This document shows, one piece after another, positions 1 to 8,483 of a DNA stretch of 35,872 bases. The translations under genes and the position numbers were made by a program. The stretch lies in the NCBI GenBank assembly GCA_905182905.1, contig CAJJDH010000089.1, forward strand, positions 1-35,872. Reading direction: 5' to 3'. The notes below the pieces were generated by a model. It worked only from the letters and a program-made list of their open reading frames with translations, was not told where the DNA came from and made no database searches. How positions within the stretch are numbered: position 1 is the stretch's first letter; the number at the start of each line of letters is the position of its first letter. The DNA is from a marine gamma proteobacterium HTCC2089 (GTDB taxonomy: Bacteria; Pseudomonadota; Gammaproteobacteria; Pseudomonadales; Azotimanducaceae).

Positions 1-191
1 TAAAAATCCATTCGTCTGAAATCTCGCTAGGCCTTGCACTCCCTAAACCACTCTGTTTTTACCCAGATAGTTTGCTAGCCCTTGTTATAAACATTCATAC
101 GCACAAGAAGCCTGTGATGGCGACTTGTGCGAGTTAAGTGAAGTTTAATTCCTCGATCCATCAATCTGGGCATTAATATTTGGGAGAAAAT
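1..191. other. Upstream non-coding region, no gene seen
   Basis: No convincing coding frame or RNA gene lies before the first CDS. The stretch probably holds the promoter of the downstream secreted protein, but I see no clear promoter elements that I would commit to. Confidence 0.4.
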
Positions 192-647
192 ATGTGCCGT
201 TATCCTCTTATTACTTGGCGTAATTTCGCCGTGTTTTTTTGTCTCTCTTTATTTGCAAATTTGGCCGCCGCCGCTAACACCAATGTAACTAATAAGTATG
301 AGCAAATAGTTCGTAGCTATATCGCGGCGTCTAATGCTCGCGATACTGAAACTATGCTCAGAATGGTCGTCGACGATGTGCAGTGGTTGAGTATTGATGG
401 TGACACCGTTGTTAAGGAAACAAACAATAAGGCAGAACTTCGTGTTGGCATGGTGGAGTACTTCAAGTCTTGTGGTAGCTGTAAGTCACGGTTGGAGCGA
501 ATTTTCTCCACGCACCGCAGTGTGTCTGCGTTGGAAGTGGCCAGCTTTGAAACAAGTAGTGGCATTCACGAACAGCAAAGTATCTCGGTCTATGAATTCG
601 CTGGGGATTTGATCAGGCGTGTATATTACTTCCCAGTTGAGAGCTAG
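192..647 (+). CDS. Secreted NTF2-like (SnoaL-type) protein of unknown function
   Basis: A 151-residue protein. The first ~27 residues form a signal peptide: a short basic start, a hydrophobic core (FAVFFCLSLFANLA) and an AAA-A cleavage region, so export to the periplasm is predicted. The mature part begins with a helix of the type YEQIVRSYIAASNARDTETMLRMV and continues with alternating strands ending in YEFAGDLIRRVYYF. That order fits the SnoaL/NTF2-like cone fold, whose members are enzymes or small-ligand binders, so no reaction can be named. A CGSC pair in the middle could form a disulfide in the periplasm. The ATG at 192 was chosen because GGGAG sits five bases upstream; a TTG at 180 would extend the frame but overlaps that ribosome binding site. 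It stands alone, convergent with the cyclase gene. Confidence 0.7.
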   Translation: MCRYPLITWRNFAVFFCLSLFANLAAAANTNVTNKYEQIVRSYIAASNARDTETMLRMVVDDVQWLSIDGDTVVKETNNKAELRVGMVEYFKSCGSCKSRLERIFSTHRSVSALEVASFETSSGIHEQQSISVYEFAGDLIRRVYYFPVES

Positions 648-693
648 ATAGTTCTGTACGTCCCCCCATGGACTGCGCCTTGCACCTATATGC

Positions 694-723
694 AAAGGCA
701 GGCCAGATATAAAGGCAGGCCAG
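694..723. repeat. Two direct copies of a 13-bp sequence
   Basis: AAAGGCAGGCCAG occurs at 694-706 and again at 711-723, a period of 17 bases, between two convergent genes and directly abutting the stop codon of the cyclase gene. It may be only a local duplication. Confidence 0.6.
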
Positions 724-2883
724 TCAAACTACTGCTTCGCGTGTCTGGTGACTCTCAGCTCTCTGATCCTCCAAGAGATAGGTATTCACCATGCCCGCGC
801 CTTTGACTTCAATCTCACCGCGGTAGGTGGTCTGGTATTCCCCTTCCAGTGCTTCGTGAAAGGCTTGAGAGACCTGTATGTGATTTGGTAGGCCGGTTGA
901 TTCCATGCGGCTTGCCATATTCACTGTTTCGCCCCACAAGTCGTAGGTGAATTTGGATGTGCCAATAACGCCAGCAACAACTGGTCCGCAATGTATGCCA
1001 ATTCGCATACGAAGTTCGGTTTGGTTGCGTCGATTGAAATCTTCGAGGCACTGTAAAATTCCGAAAGAGAGTTCTGCCATAACTTTAGCGTGATTTTCAT
1101 TCGGTACGGGCCGGCCGCATACCGCCATATAAGCATCACCGATTGTTTTTATTTTCTCGACACTTAGGCGTTTTGCGACGGCATCGAACGAACCAAATAA
1201 GTCGTCCAGCATAGACAGCACTTCCATGGGCGGCCTGTCTTTTGACCATTTGGTGAAGCCAACCAGGTCGGTGAAAATTACACTAACGCTGGAAAATGTA
1301 TCCGCTATTTGCGCTTCGCCACTTTTTAGTCGTTCTGCAATTTGCTCTGGCAAAATGTTTAGTAGCAAACGTGTGTTTTCTAAGTTTTTGGCTTCAATAA
1401 CGCGTCGTTGATTATCCAAATTGTTGACCATCTCATTGAAACTGTTGGTCAAGCTGCCTATTTCGTCTTTCGACTCAACTTTCAAAATCATATTTGACTC
1501 GCCTTGACCTACCCTTTGCGCGGCATCAGCTAGGGAGGTTATCGGCTTGGTGAACTTTCGCGAAAAGAAAGAGGCAAGTACGACCATCAATGCGCCGATT
1601 AGTAGGGATGAAATAACTAGCACTTTTGCTAACGTATCTATTGGCGAAAATGCTTCGGCGGAATCTATCTCTGATATCAAAGCCCACTGTTGGTCGCCAA
1701 ATTTGATGGGGCCGTAGGAACTTAAAACTTGTACGCCGCGATAATCATCGATTATTCCCGTTGCGCGTTTTTCTGACAGTGCGCCGAATGAAGCCTTTTT
1801 CTGGACTCGCTGCAAAAGAATTGAGGTGTCAAATTGATCTAATTGATCGATAACTTTTTCCGAGTAGTCGAGGCCTTTTAGAGCTTCAAAATAACCTTCG
1901 CGGTCCTCGATAAGAAATCTAGAGACACTGCGCATAGTGAAATCAGATCCCACCAAATACGTTTCACCTGATTGGCCAAGACCATCGCTTTCCCAATTTT
2001 CATCGCCTGTCATGATTTGGTTTATGCGATCTATTGGCATTTGAAAAATTAGTACACCAACACGTACTTCACCATCAAATATTGGCAGTGCGATGAATGC
2101 CGCTGGTGCTCCGTAGGAAGGAGCGTAGTAGTCGAAATCAACGAATACTGGTGCGTCGTTTTTTTTCAAGACATTGGCTTGCTCATAAGCCGCTGCAATA
2201 TTAGATCGGCGGTAGGGGCCGTTTCTCAAGTTGGTGGCAAAGTCAGCCTCTTTAAATACCGAATAGACTATGTTGCCTGATTTGTGATCCACCAAAAAAA
2301 TATCGTAAAAGCCAAATTTCTTCAGGTAGGTGTTAAGCGTGTCGTGGTATTTGGCGTGGGATACACTGTACTGACTGCCGTCCGATGCTCTCTGTAGAGC
2401 GTTCTTCTTACCTAGTGGGTATGTATTTTCCGCTATATAGTGGTGTTGCAAATAGGCAGTTGTGAAATTGCTGGGCAAAAATTGCGCCAGCGATTGTTTT
2501 CTATAACTGCCTTTTTCGAGTGAAGGAAGAAATTGATTCTGATAGTAGGCACTTAAACTGCCGTCGCGCGCGACAAGGGCGTTTACCAGCTTTGATTGAT
2601 CGGCTTGAGTGCCGAGTTGAATAAATGCACGTGATAGCTCCTTCATTGCGGTAACTGTTGTAGGGTTTTCTCCAAGGGTGACTATCTGCGCTTCCACAAG
2701 GTCAAGATAGCTCTGCATTTGACTGCTTTTGGTGGCGCGTATGGAGGTGAGCTGATTGAAACTTAGGTTTTTCAGCGCCTCTTTGCCGTTATAGAAGCCA
2801 ATCCAGCCCATGATCGTACTGATGCCAAAACATACTAAGAGTAAGAAGGACATGACCTTGGTTCTTATATTTTGATCGCGCAA
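724..2883 (-). CDS. Membrane-bound class III adenylate cyclase with periplasmic sensor and HAMP domain
   Basis: Makes cyclic AMP from ATP in response to an unknown periplasmic or membrane signal. Counting from the TTG at 2883 (719 aa): membrane helix ~11-31, periplasmic Cache-like sensor ~32-418, membrane helix ~420-440, HAMP ~442-495, a short signalling helix, and a class III catalytic domain ~533-680. Metal-binding aspartates are D539 (FTDLVGF) and D583 (IGDAYM). The base-selecting residues are K579 (KIKTIGD) and D648 (YDLWG), the ATP-type pair; guanylate cyclases carry Glu and Cys there. Transition-state residues N655 and R659 (VNMASRM) are present, so one homodimer should be active. GGAG six bases before TTG 2883 favours that start; a TTG at 2913 would add ten residues. 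A lone gene, divergent from the lipoprotein gene. Confident in class; the signal is unknown. Confidence 0.9.
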   Translation of the reverse strand: MRDQNIRTKVMSFLLLVCFGISTIMGWIGFYNGKEALKNLSFNQLTSIRATKSSQMQSYLDLVEAQIVTLGENPTTVTAMKELSRAFIQLGTQADQSKLVNALVARDGSLSAYYQNQFLPSLEKGSYRKQSLAQFLPSNFTTAYLQHHYIAENTYPLGKKNALQRASDGSQYSVSHAKYHDTLNTYLKKFGFYDIFLVDHKSGNIVYSVFKEADFATNLRNGPYRRSNIAAAYEQANVLKKNDAPVFVDFDYYAPSYGAPAAFIALPIFDGEVRVGVLIFQMPIDRINQIMTGDENWESDGLGQSGETYLVGSDFTMRSVSRFLIEDREGYFEALKGLDYSEKVIDQLDQFDTSILLQRVQKKASFGALSEKRATGIIDDYRGVQVLSSYGPIKFGDQQWALISEIDSAEAFSPIDTLAKVLVISSLLIGALMVVLASFFSRKFTKPITSLADAAQRVGQGESNMILKVESKDEIGSLTNSFNEMVNNLDNQRRVIEAKNLENTRLLLNILPEQIAERLKSGEAQIADTFSSVSVIFTDLVGFTKWSKDRPPMEVLSMLDDLFGSFDAVAKRLSVEKIKTIGDAYMAVCGRPVPNENHAKVMAELSFGILQCLEDFNRRNQTELRMRIGIHCGPVVAGVIGTSKFTYDLWGETVNMASRMESTGLPNHIQVSQAFHEALEGEYQTTYRGEIEVKGAGMVNTYLLEDQRAESHQTREAVV

Positions 2884-3201
2884 ATGAGGCTCCAGGCTAC
2901 TATTGGTGTGCAACCGTTGCTTGCGACGGTTACTCGTGTTTTGGGTTTAGGCTGGCGCATCGCACTCTTACCAGCTGTGCTTTTTGCCTGATTTGAAACT
3001 TTAAGTAACTAATTTATGGGTGATCGGTATAAAAAAATGTTTAAACGGTATATTTAGTTAACTTTTGGTAATCAATCGTTGAGATGTGCGCAATATTTCT
3101 TGGCTAGAGGTTTCGGTATGCATCATTGGTTTCGCTTACTTTTGGTGGCCGAGCCGGCGAATCGCGAAAAGAGTTTCGAATGGGCAGATTAGAGAGTAAT
3201 T

Positions 3202-3696
3202 ATGTTTAGGGTTGTATTCGGTGCCAGCATTTTGATGTGGCTTTTGGGTTGCGTGGATGCGGCGGAGACTGAGCCCGCCTCTTCTTCAGCGGCGCGGGCC
3301 TCCTCGGAGGCGAATTTTCAGGCCACGCCTCTACGAGTTTTGAGTATTCAGGTGATATGCAGTGCCAGTTTCCCAGATCAGCGCCGTTACTCGCATATGC
3401 TCAGAATGACTTCGGCTCTAGACCATATCGATTTCACTGGCGGATTTGGTCAGCGCGTTTTCGCAACCCAAACCTCTCAGGTCATGCATGAAGGCAATGG
3501 GCTGGTTGCTAGCTTTTATGCAGAGCAGTCTGCACAACACAACTGGACATCCTTTGAGTTATCTATCGATAGGCGCACGTTGGGTTATGCGCTGTCTTAC
3601 ACGAAAGGGACATCTGTCATTACACCTGCGTCTGATGCCAGCATTAAGGTAACCGGCAGGTGTAGTGTTATCGAAGGTAGTGAGTTCAAACTCTGA
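3202..3696 (+). CDS. Putative lipoprotein of unknown function
   Basis: A 164-residue protein I do not recognise. The start has a hydrophobic segment ending in LLGC, which fits a lipobox with Cys17 as the lipidated residue, although Leu at -2 is not the commonest choice and the N-terminal region holds only one arginine. A Ser/Ala-rich linker follows, then a domain rich in beta-strand-type sequence with two further cysteines (VICSAS near residue 52 and GRCSVI near 154) that could pair in the periplasm. Its stop lies four bases from the stop of the convergent pilD gene. A weak GAGAG precedes the ATG. Could be an ordinary secreted protein instead of a lipoprotein. Confidence 0.55.
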   Translation: MFRVVFGASILMWLLGCVDAAETEPASSSAARASSEANFQATPLRVLSIQVICSASFPDQRRYSHMLRMTSALDHIDFTGGFGQRVFATQTSQVMHEGNGLVASFYAEQSAQHNWTSFELSIDRRTLGYALSYTKGTSVITPASDASIKVTGRCSVIEGSEFKL

Positions 3697-3700
3697 TTGA

Positions 3701-4576
3701 TTAGAGGGCTGATCCCATTATTTGGTTGAGTAGCGTTTGTACCTGCTGACCGAACATCAGTGTTAGCCACCCAGCAATTGCGATGTATGGACCAAATGGA
3801 ATAGCCGTTGAGGGTGAACTTTTTTTCATTAAAATAAGTGCAATGCCGATTACTGCGCCGCCTAAGGAGGAAAGTAACAATACTCCTGGTAAACTTTGCC
3901 ACCCAAACCAGGCGCCAACAGCCGCCATGAGCTTAAAGTCGCCATAGCCCATACCGTCTTTGCCGGTGGCAAGTTTGAAACCCCAGAAACAGAGCCATAA
4001 AACCCCGTAGCCTATTGTTGCGCCAAGTACCGCATCGGAAAGTTGTGCAAAGCTAGCATCCAGGTTGGCAAATAGACCCAGCCACAAAAGTGGTAAGACT
4101 ATGTTGTCTGGCAAAATATAATGTTTGGCATCAATGCCAGCTAGTGCAATCAATGCCCAAGTAAAGAGGAGTGCGAAAACCAAATCTAAGTTCAGTCCGA
4201 AACGCAGGAAGACCATTAAGCTGAGAGTTGCGGTGAGTAGTTCTATTGCCGGATATTGCCAAGAAATTGAAGCCGAGCAATTTGCGCATTTGCCACGGAG
4301 CCAAAGAAAGCTGAGGAGTGGAATATTTTGTAATGCGGTTATTTGGCTATTGCATTTTGCGCAGCGAGAACGCGGCACCGATAGGTTGAATTTCTGTTCG
4401 GTGAATTCTGGTGTTTTACCCAGAGCAGAGTAGGCCTCTTCTTGCCAAGCTCGCTCGAGCATTTTCGGTAATCTGTATATGACTACGTTGAGAAAACTGC
4501 CAATAACTAGACCAAAGGCGGTAATTACCGCACCCCAAAAAAACAAATTTGATGGGTCTAGGTAACTAACCAACAT
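3701..4576 (-). CDS. pilD: Type IV prepilin peptidase / N-methyltransferase PilD
   Basis: An inner-membrane aspartyl protease that cuts the leader of type IV pilins and type II secretion pseudopilins and methylates the new N-terminus. At 291 residues it has the usual length. It shows the cytoplasmic zinc-type motif of two CxxC pairs (C72/C75 and C97/C100), the family block IPLLSFLWLRGKC, and both catalytic aspartates, D149 in GIDAKHYILPD and D213 in GYGDFKLMAAVG. About seven to eight hydrophobic helices are visible. In many relatives it follows pilB and pilC; here neither is adjacent. The upstream gene on the same strand is a BCCT transporter 66 bases away, so it may be read from its own promoter or by read-through. 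Identification is firm. Confidence 0.93.
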   Translation of the reverse strand: MLVSYLDPSNLFFWGAVITAFGLVIGSFLNVVIYRLPKMLERAWQEEAYSALGKTPEFTEQKFNLSVPRSRCAKCNSQITALQNIPLLSFLWLRGKCANCSASISWQYPAIELLTATLSLMVFLRFGLNLDLVFALLFTWALIALAGIDAKHYILPDNIVLPLLWLGLFANLDASFAQLSDAVLGATIGYGVLWLCFWGFKLATGKDGMGYGDFKLMAAVGAWFGWQSLPGVLLLSSLGGAVIGIALILMKKSSPSTAIPFGPYIAIAGWLTLMFGQQVQTLLNQIMGSAL

Positions 4577-4642
4577 TACGCCCCTTTGCGGCCAAATAGC
4601 TCGTCGTACATTTAACTAACGGATTTTCGTTTTTGCCACGCA

Positions 4643-6259
4643 TTATTTTTGTGTTTCGTCATCGAATACTAGCGCCTTAATCAGAGAAATAGCTAAGAGC
4701 ACCATGACCAAAGAGAAGGGTAGTGCGCCTACAATCATGGCTGAGCGCAGCGCGTCCATGCCGCCAGCGAGCAAGAGCACGCTAACGAGAACAGCAAATA
4801 TCGCTCCCCAAAGGATTACATGCGTTCCTTGCTTTTGGCTTTGATCGCCGCCAGAGGCGAGGGTATTGATGATTAATATGCCAGAGTCAGCGGACGTGAC
4901 CAAGAACGTAAGCAACAATACGACTACCAACACGGACAAAGCGATTGCCATATTTGGGGATAGCAAAAGATTCATGGTTGTGAACAGTTGGGCGGAGATA
5001 TCAGAGTTAACAATTGTACCCTGCGCTATGCCGCTGAGTTCCAAATCAATTGCTGTTGCGCCAACGAAGGTGAGCCATGTTAAGCAAATCAGAGACGGGA
5101 TAATGATGGCGCCCAAAACATATTCTCGGATGGTGCGACCGCGTGAAACGCGTGCTAGGAACATACCTACAAAAGGCGCGAAGGCGATCCACCACGCCCA
5201 GTAGAATATATTCCACGCGCCTTGCCAACTTTGCAGCGCTGCGCCAACCTCTGTGCTCGCGTCATTCCATACGGTAGTGGACATTGCCGGCAGAGCGATA
5301 AGGTAATCCCAAATGGCATAGCCGAAGGACTGAATGGCAAACCAAGTAGATCCGAGGGCGACAAAGAAAAGTAATAGCACAATCGACAATGCCATATTGA
5401 TGTTCGACAGCCACTTGATACCGCGCTGTATGCCGGAGAGTGCAGATAAGCATGATGCGCTGACAATGATCGCCAAACCAGTAATTTGCGCGGCTAAGGT
5501 TGGTGAGCCAGTCTCATCGACAACCCAAGACATGCCGCTAATGTTGAAAATACCAGAAGCAAACTGGGATACCCCGTACCCAATAGTGACGCCAAGACCA
5601 ATGAGCGTAGCCAGAATTGCTGCAATATCCACCACATGACCTAACCAGCCGGACATAGCTTCGCCGAATAAGGGTTGCAGGCCTGTGCGGATGGTTAGAG
5701 GCATACCTCGGGCGTAGCTCAAGTAGGCAAGAGTGATACCAATTAGTCCGTAACACGCCCAAGGGGTCAGACCATAGTGGAGTAAGGCCCATTTATAGGC
5801 GTTGCGAACATTGGAAGCATCCAATGACGTACTTAACCCTTGGATAGTTTCCGGGTTAGTTGCGAAGTGAAAAATGGGTTCAGCAGTAGAGTAAGTCAAC
5901 ATACCAATGCCAATACCCGCACCGAACATCATGGAGAGCCAAGTGAACATAGAGAACTCAGGCTTTTCATCGGCCTTACCCAAAATCACCTTGCCGGTTC
6001 TCGGCCAAATAGCTATTGCGAGGCAGGTGACAGTGAAAAAAGCTGTGACGTAGATATACCAAGCGCCAAAGGTTGAGGTGGACCAAGTCTGCATCTCTGC
6101 AAGTTGTTGGCCGGCGCGTTCTGGAGACAAACCGATCCAGAGAATAAATGCCAAAATTAAAACTTTTGGGACAGCCGCCACGGATACGTTAAATCCCCGA
6201 TAGAAGCCTGAATTGGTGGTACTAATTTGAATCGATGAGTCAGCACTCGACTGCGTCAC
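4643..6259 (-). CDS. BCCT-family transporter (betaine/choline/carnitine type)
   Basis: A secondary transporter, expected to bring in a quaternary ammonium or related zwitterionic compatible solute with Na+ or H+, in the inner membrane. The 538 residues contain about twelve hydrophobic helices, the glycine-rich stretch MMFGAGIGIGML (~110-121) and the family signature YWAWWIAFAPFVGMFLARVS followed by RGRTIRE (~352-381). Substrate cannot be told from motifs alone. The start was set to the GTG at 6259 because AGGAG (6272-6268) lies eight bases upstream; the GTG at 6268 overlaps that site. It diverges from the P450 gene and precedes pilD. No long regulatory C-terminal tail of the BetP sort is seen. 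Such transporters fit a marine, osmotically stressed lifestyle. Confidence 0.9.
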   Translation of the reverse strand: MTQSSADSSIQISTTNSGFYRGFNVSVAAVPKVLILAFILWIGLSPERAGQQLAEMQTWSTSTFGAWYIYVTAFFTVTCLAIAIWPRTGKVILGKADEKPEFSMFTWLSMMFGAGIGIGMLTYSTAEPIFHFATNPETIQGLSTSLDASNVRNAYKWALLHYGLTPWACYGLIGITLAYLSYARGMPLTIRTGLQPLFGEAMSGWLGHVVDIAAILATLIGLGVTIGYGVSQFASGIFNISGMSWVVDETGSPTLAAQITGLAIIVSASCLSALSGIQRGIKWLSNINMALSIVLLLFFVALGSTWFAIQSFGYAIWDYLIALPAMSTTVWNDASTEVGAALQSWQGAWNIFYWAWWIAFAPFVGMFLARVSRGRTIREYVLGAIIIPSLICLTWLTFVGATAIDLELSGIAQGTIVNSDISAQLFTTMNLLLSPNMAIALSVLVVVLLLTFLVTSADSGILIINTLASGGDQSQKQGTHVILWGAIFAVLVSVLLLAGGMDALRSAMIVGALPFSLVMVLLAISLIKALVFDDETQK

Positions 6260-6616
6260 AAGGCGCACTCCTAAAAGTGGGGTAGGTAGGGTTGGTTAGA
6301 GTTAAACATCTACGCGTCGAGGATGCAAAGCGTGGGTTAGCATCAGCTATGGTCATCTGAGAGCATGTGAGTCGGTAGCAATGGATAAGAAACTAGATAA
6401 GCTGCTTAGACATATTCGCGCAGTACCATTTGAGAAAACGTGCCAAGGGCATTTTTGTAACGGTATTGTGTAACCGGGCTCTGTACGAGGGTAATTAGAC
6501 GCTATTGAGCTTCTTGCCGTAATCCTACATATGCGGTAACAGCTGCGAAAAACTCCCAGTTTCATGTATCCTAGCTCGCTGCAAACCCAGCGAAAAACAT
6601 GCTTAGGAGACCGGAT
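6260..6616. other. Divergent intergenic region between the BCCT and P450 genes
   Basis: It holds the ribosome binding sites of both genes (AGGAG at 6272-6268 on the minus strand; AGGAGA at 6605-6610 on the plus strand) and presumably both promoters. I found no convincing promoter pair, RNA gene or conserved small frame. Confidence 0.4.
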
Positions 6617-7975
6617 TTGAAACTAATCAGCGACGAAATCTTGATAGACTCGGGGCAACAATTGCCGATTCATGATGCAGTCTATCCTACCTTCGACGGC
6701 TTCAAGTTTTGGGATCCCGCGGCTTGGACAGATGGTCACCCGATCGAGCGTTACAAGCAGATGCGCGAGCAAGCACCGGTAATGTGGCTGCCTACAAATA
6801 AGGTGCTGTCTGGATTTTGGTCTGTTACCCGCTACGAAGACATCAAAAAGGTAGAGCTTGCTCACAGTGTTTTCTCGTCCCAACGCGGCAGTATCAACAT
6901 GGCGGTTGGCGAACGGAAGCATTGGCGCCCAAAAAAACTCATACCAGCTGCCTATAACTCCTTAATTAACTTGGACGAACCACTGCATCGTGAAATGCGT
7001 ATGCAGCAGAGTGGCTTCTTTTTCCCAGCGTATGTTGAACAGATTCGTGAAAGGGTGGCGCTAAAAATAGATGAGTTACTTGATGAGATGGAGCGCAAGG
7101 GGCCGGTTGTAGATTTTGTTAAAATGTTCTCAGAAGAGCTTCCACTTTTTACACTTTGCGAGATGCTCGGAGTTGATGAAGAAGATCGGCCGAAAGTAAA
7201 AGTATGGATGCATCACTTGGAGCTAGCGGCGCAATTTTTGTCGAATCCTTGGCAAACGTTTTTATCTGAACCAATGTTCCCGTTCCGTTTTAATCCTGTG
7301 GTGAACGACATGTTTGCTTACGGTGAACGCGTGATGGCCGACCGGCGGGTTAACCCTCGCGAAGATCTGCTAACTGTTATTGCACAATCCAAGTTAGGTG
7401 GAGAGCTGTTGCCCCAAGAGTTTCTTGATGGCAGCTGGCTGTTGATTATCTTTGCTGGCAACGATACATCGAGAAATTCCCTTTCTGGCACCATTAGATT
7501 AATGACCGAGTTTCCGGATCAGCGGGCGATGGTATTAGATGACCCCTCGCTGATTCCACAAATGTCAGAAGAAGCACTGCGGATGGTGTCTCCTGTTATA
7601 CACATGCGGCGCACTGCACTAGAAGATACAGAATTGAATGGCCAAAGAATTGCTAAGGATGAAAAAGTAGTACTTTGGTATGGGGCAGCAAATCGTGATC
7701 CCGATATCTTTCCTGATCCTGACGTTTTTAATATGCATCGCAGTAATGTGGATAAGCATATTGCCTTTGGCCATGGCGTACACAAATGCCTAGGGTCGCG
7801 TATTGCAAAGATGCAGCTGCGGCTGGCATTCGAAAAGATATTTGAACGCTTCCCAGATATCGCTTGGACTGGCAAACAAACCATTGCACCGAACCCTCTG
7901 GTGCATGCCATATCTAGTTTGAAAGTAAACCTTTACGGCCCAAACGGTAAGCGGCCCACCCAGATCTCTATGTGA
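6617..7975 (+). CDS. Cytochrome P450
   Basis: A soluble, bacterial-type haem-thiolate monooxygenase that would insert one oxygen atom into a hydrophobic substrate using electrons from a ferredoxin. The 452 residues carry the I-helix oxygen-activation motif AGNDT (280-284), the ExxR pair E319/R322 in EEALRM, and the haem loop FGHGVHKCLGSR with Cys391 as the iron ligand. The FAGNDTSRNS wording resembles the CYP124/125/142 and linalool-hydroxylase neighbourhood, which handles sterol side chains, branched lipids or terpenoids; this is only an impression. No ferredoxin or ferredoxin reductase gene is in the window. AGGAGA at 6605-6610 lies six bases before the TTG at 6617, while the ATG at 6599 has no such site and would place the Shine-Dalgarno inside the gene, so the TTG is preferred. 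Confidence 0.92.
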   Translation: MKLISDEILIDSGQQLPIHDAVYPTFDGFKFWDPAAWTDGHPIERYKQMREQAPVMWLPTNKVLSGFWSVTRYEDIKKVELAHSVFSSQRGSINMAVGERKHWRPKKLIPAAYNSLINLDEPLHREMRMQQSGFFFPAYVEQIRERVALKIDELLDEMERKGPVVDFVKMFSEELPLFTLCEMLGVDEEDRPKVKVWMHHLELAAQFLSNPWQTFLSEPMFPFRFNPVVNDMFAYGERVMADRRVNPREDLLTVIAQSKLGGELLPQEFLDGSWLLIIFAGNDTSRNSLSGTIRLMTEFPDQRAMVLDDPSLIPQMSEEALRMVSPVIHMRRTALEDTELNGQRIAKDEKVVLWYGAANRDPDIFPDPDVFNMHRSNVDKHIAFGHGVHKCLGSRIAKMQLRLAFEKIFERFPDIAWTGKQTIAPNPLVHAISSLKVNLYGPNGKRPTQISM

Positions 7976-8387
7976 ATGGATAGGGGAGTAGGGTAGTAAT
8001 CATCGTTACTCCTTTGAATGGTAAGCAATAACTTGCGAGGTCTATTTGCTGCAATTGTTGTTGCTGTAAATAGAAGGTGTTGCTTCTTCGGAGCGCTGTT
8101 TTAGAACGCTGCAACCCTCTGCGCAATGAGCTTTTTAGCTACTTTCATGTTTACTGTTGCTAAATGCGTTAGGTCGCTATCCGGCGGATAAGCCAACAAT
8201 ACCGGTTATAAACTATTTAGAGTTCTGCCACGGGTGCGGCTACACATCCCATTTTGTCATCGCCTAGGGTTATAAGAGCGAAAGTCGCTAAGTCTTTCGG
8301 GCTCTTTGTGCTTACCTGGTTCTTCTTGAAAGCTATGTATCGCTAAATTTCTAAGCAAATTTCAAAGAAAAGGTTTGAAATGATCGG
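7976..8387. other. Long intergenic region between the P450 and TetR genes
   Basis: About 400 bases without a credible gene. It contains an imperfect hairpin at 8274-8306 (AAGAGCGAAAG against CTTTCG-GG-CTCTT, with two unpaired G) lacking a T-run, so it is not a clear terminator. Nothing else was recognised. Confidence 0.35.
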
Positions 8388-8423
8388 TGGTCAGTTATAT
8401 AAATGACACTTGGTCAGTTATAT
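8388..8423. promoter_or_regulatory. Candidate TetR operator: two direct copies of TGGTCAGTTATAT plus an inverted repeat
   Basis: TGGTCAGTTATAT is present at 8388-8400 and 8411-8423, 23 bases apart, i.e. about two helical turns. An inverted repeat, AAATGAC-ACTTG-GTCAGTT (8401-8419), overlaps the second copy with one mismatch. The position, 60-95 bases before the TetR start, suits autoregulation. Binding is inferred, not shown. Confidence 0.5.
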
Positions 8424-8483
8424 TGCGGAGCTGCTAACCAGCCCCTTAGCAAGAAATAAAATAACGGTTGTTTGGAGGCACTT

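Noticed and set aside
8274..8306. Hairpin in the P450-TetR gap considered as a terminator
   Set aside because: The stem has a two-base bulge and no T-run follows, so it is noted only within the intergenic entry.
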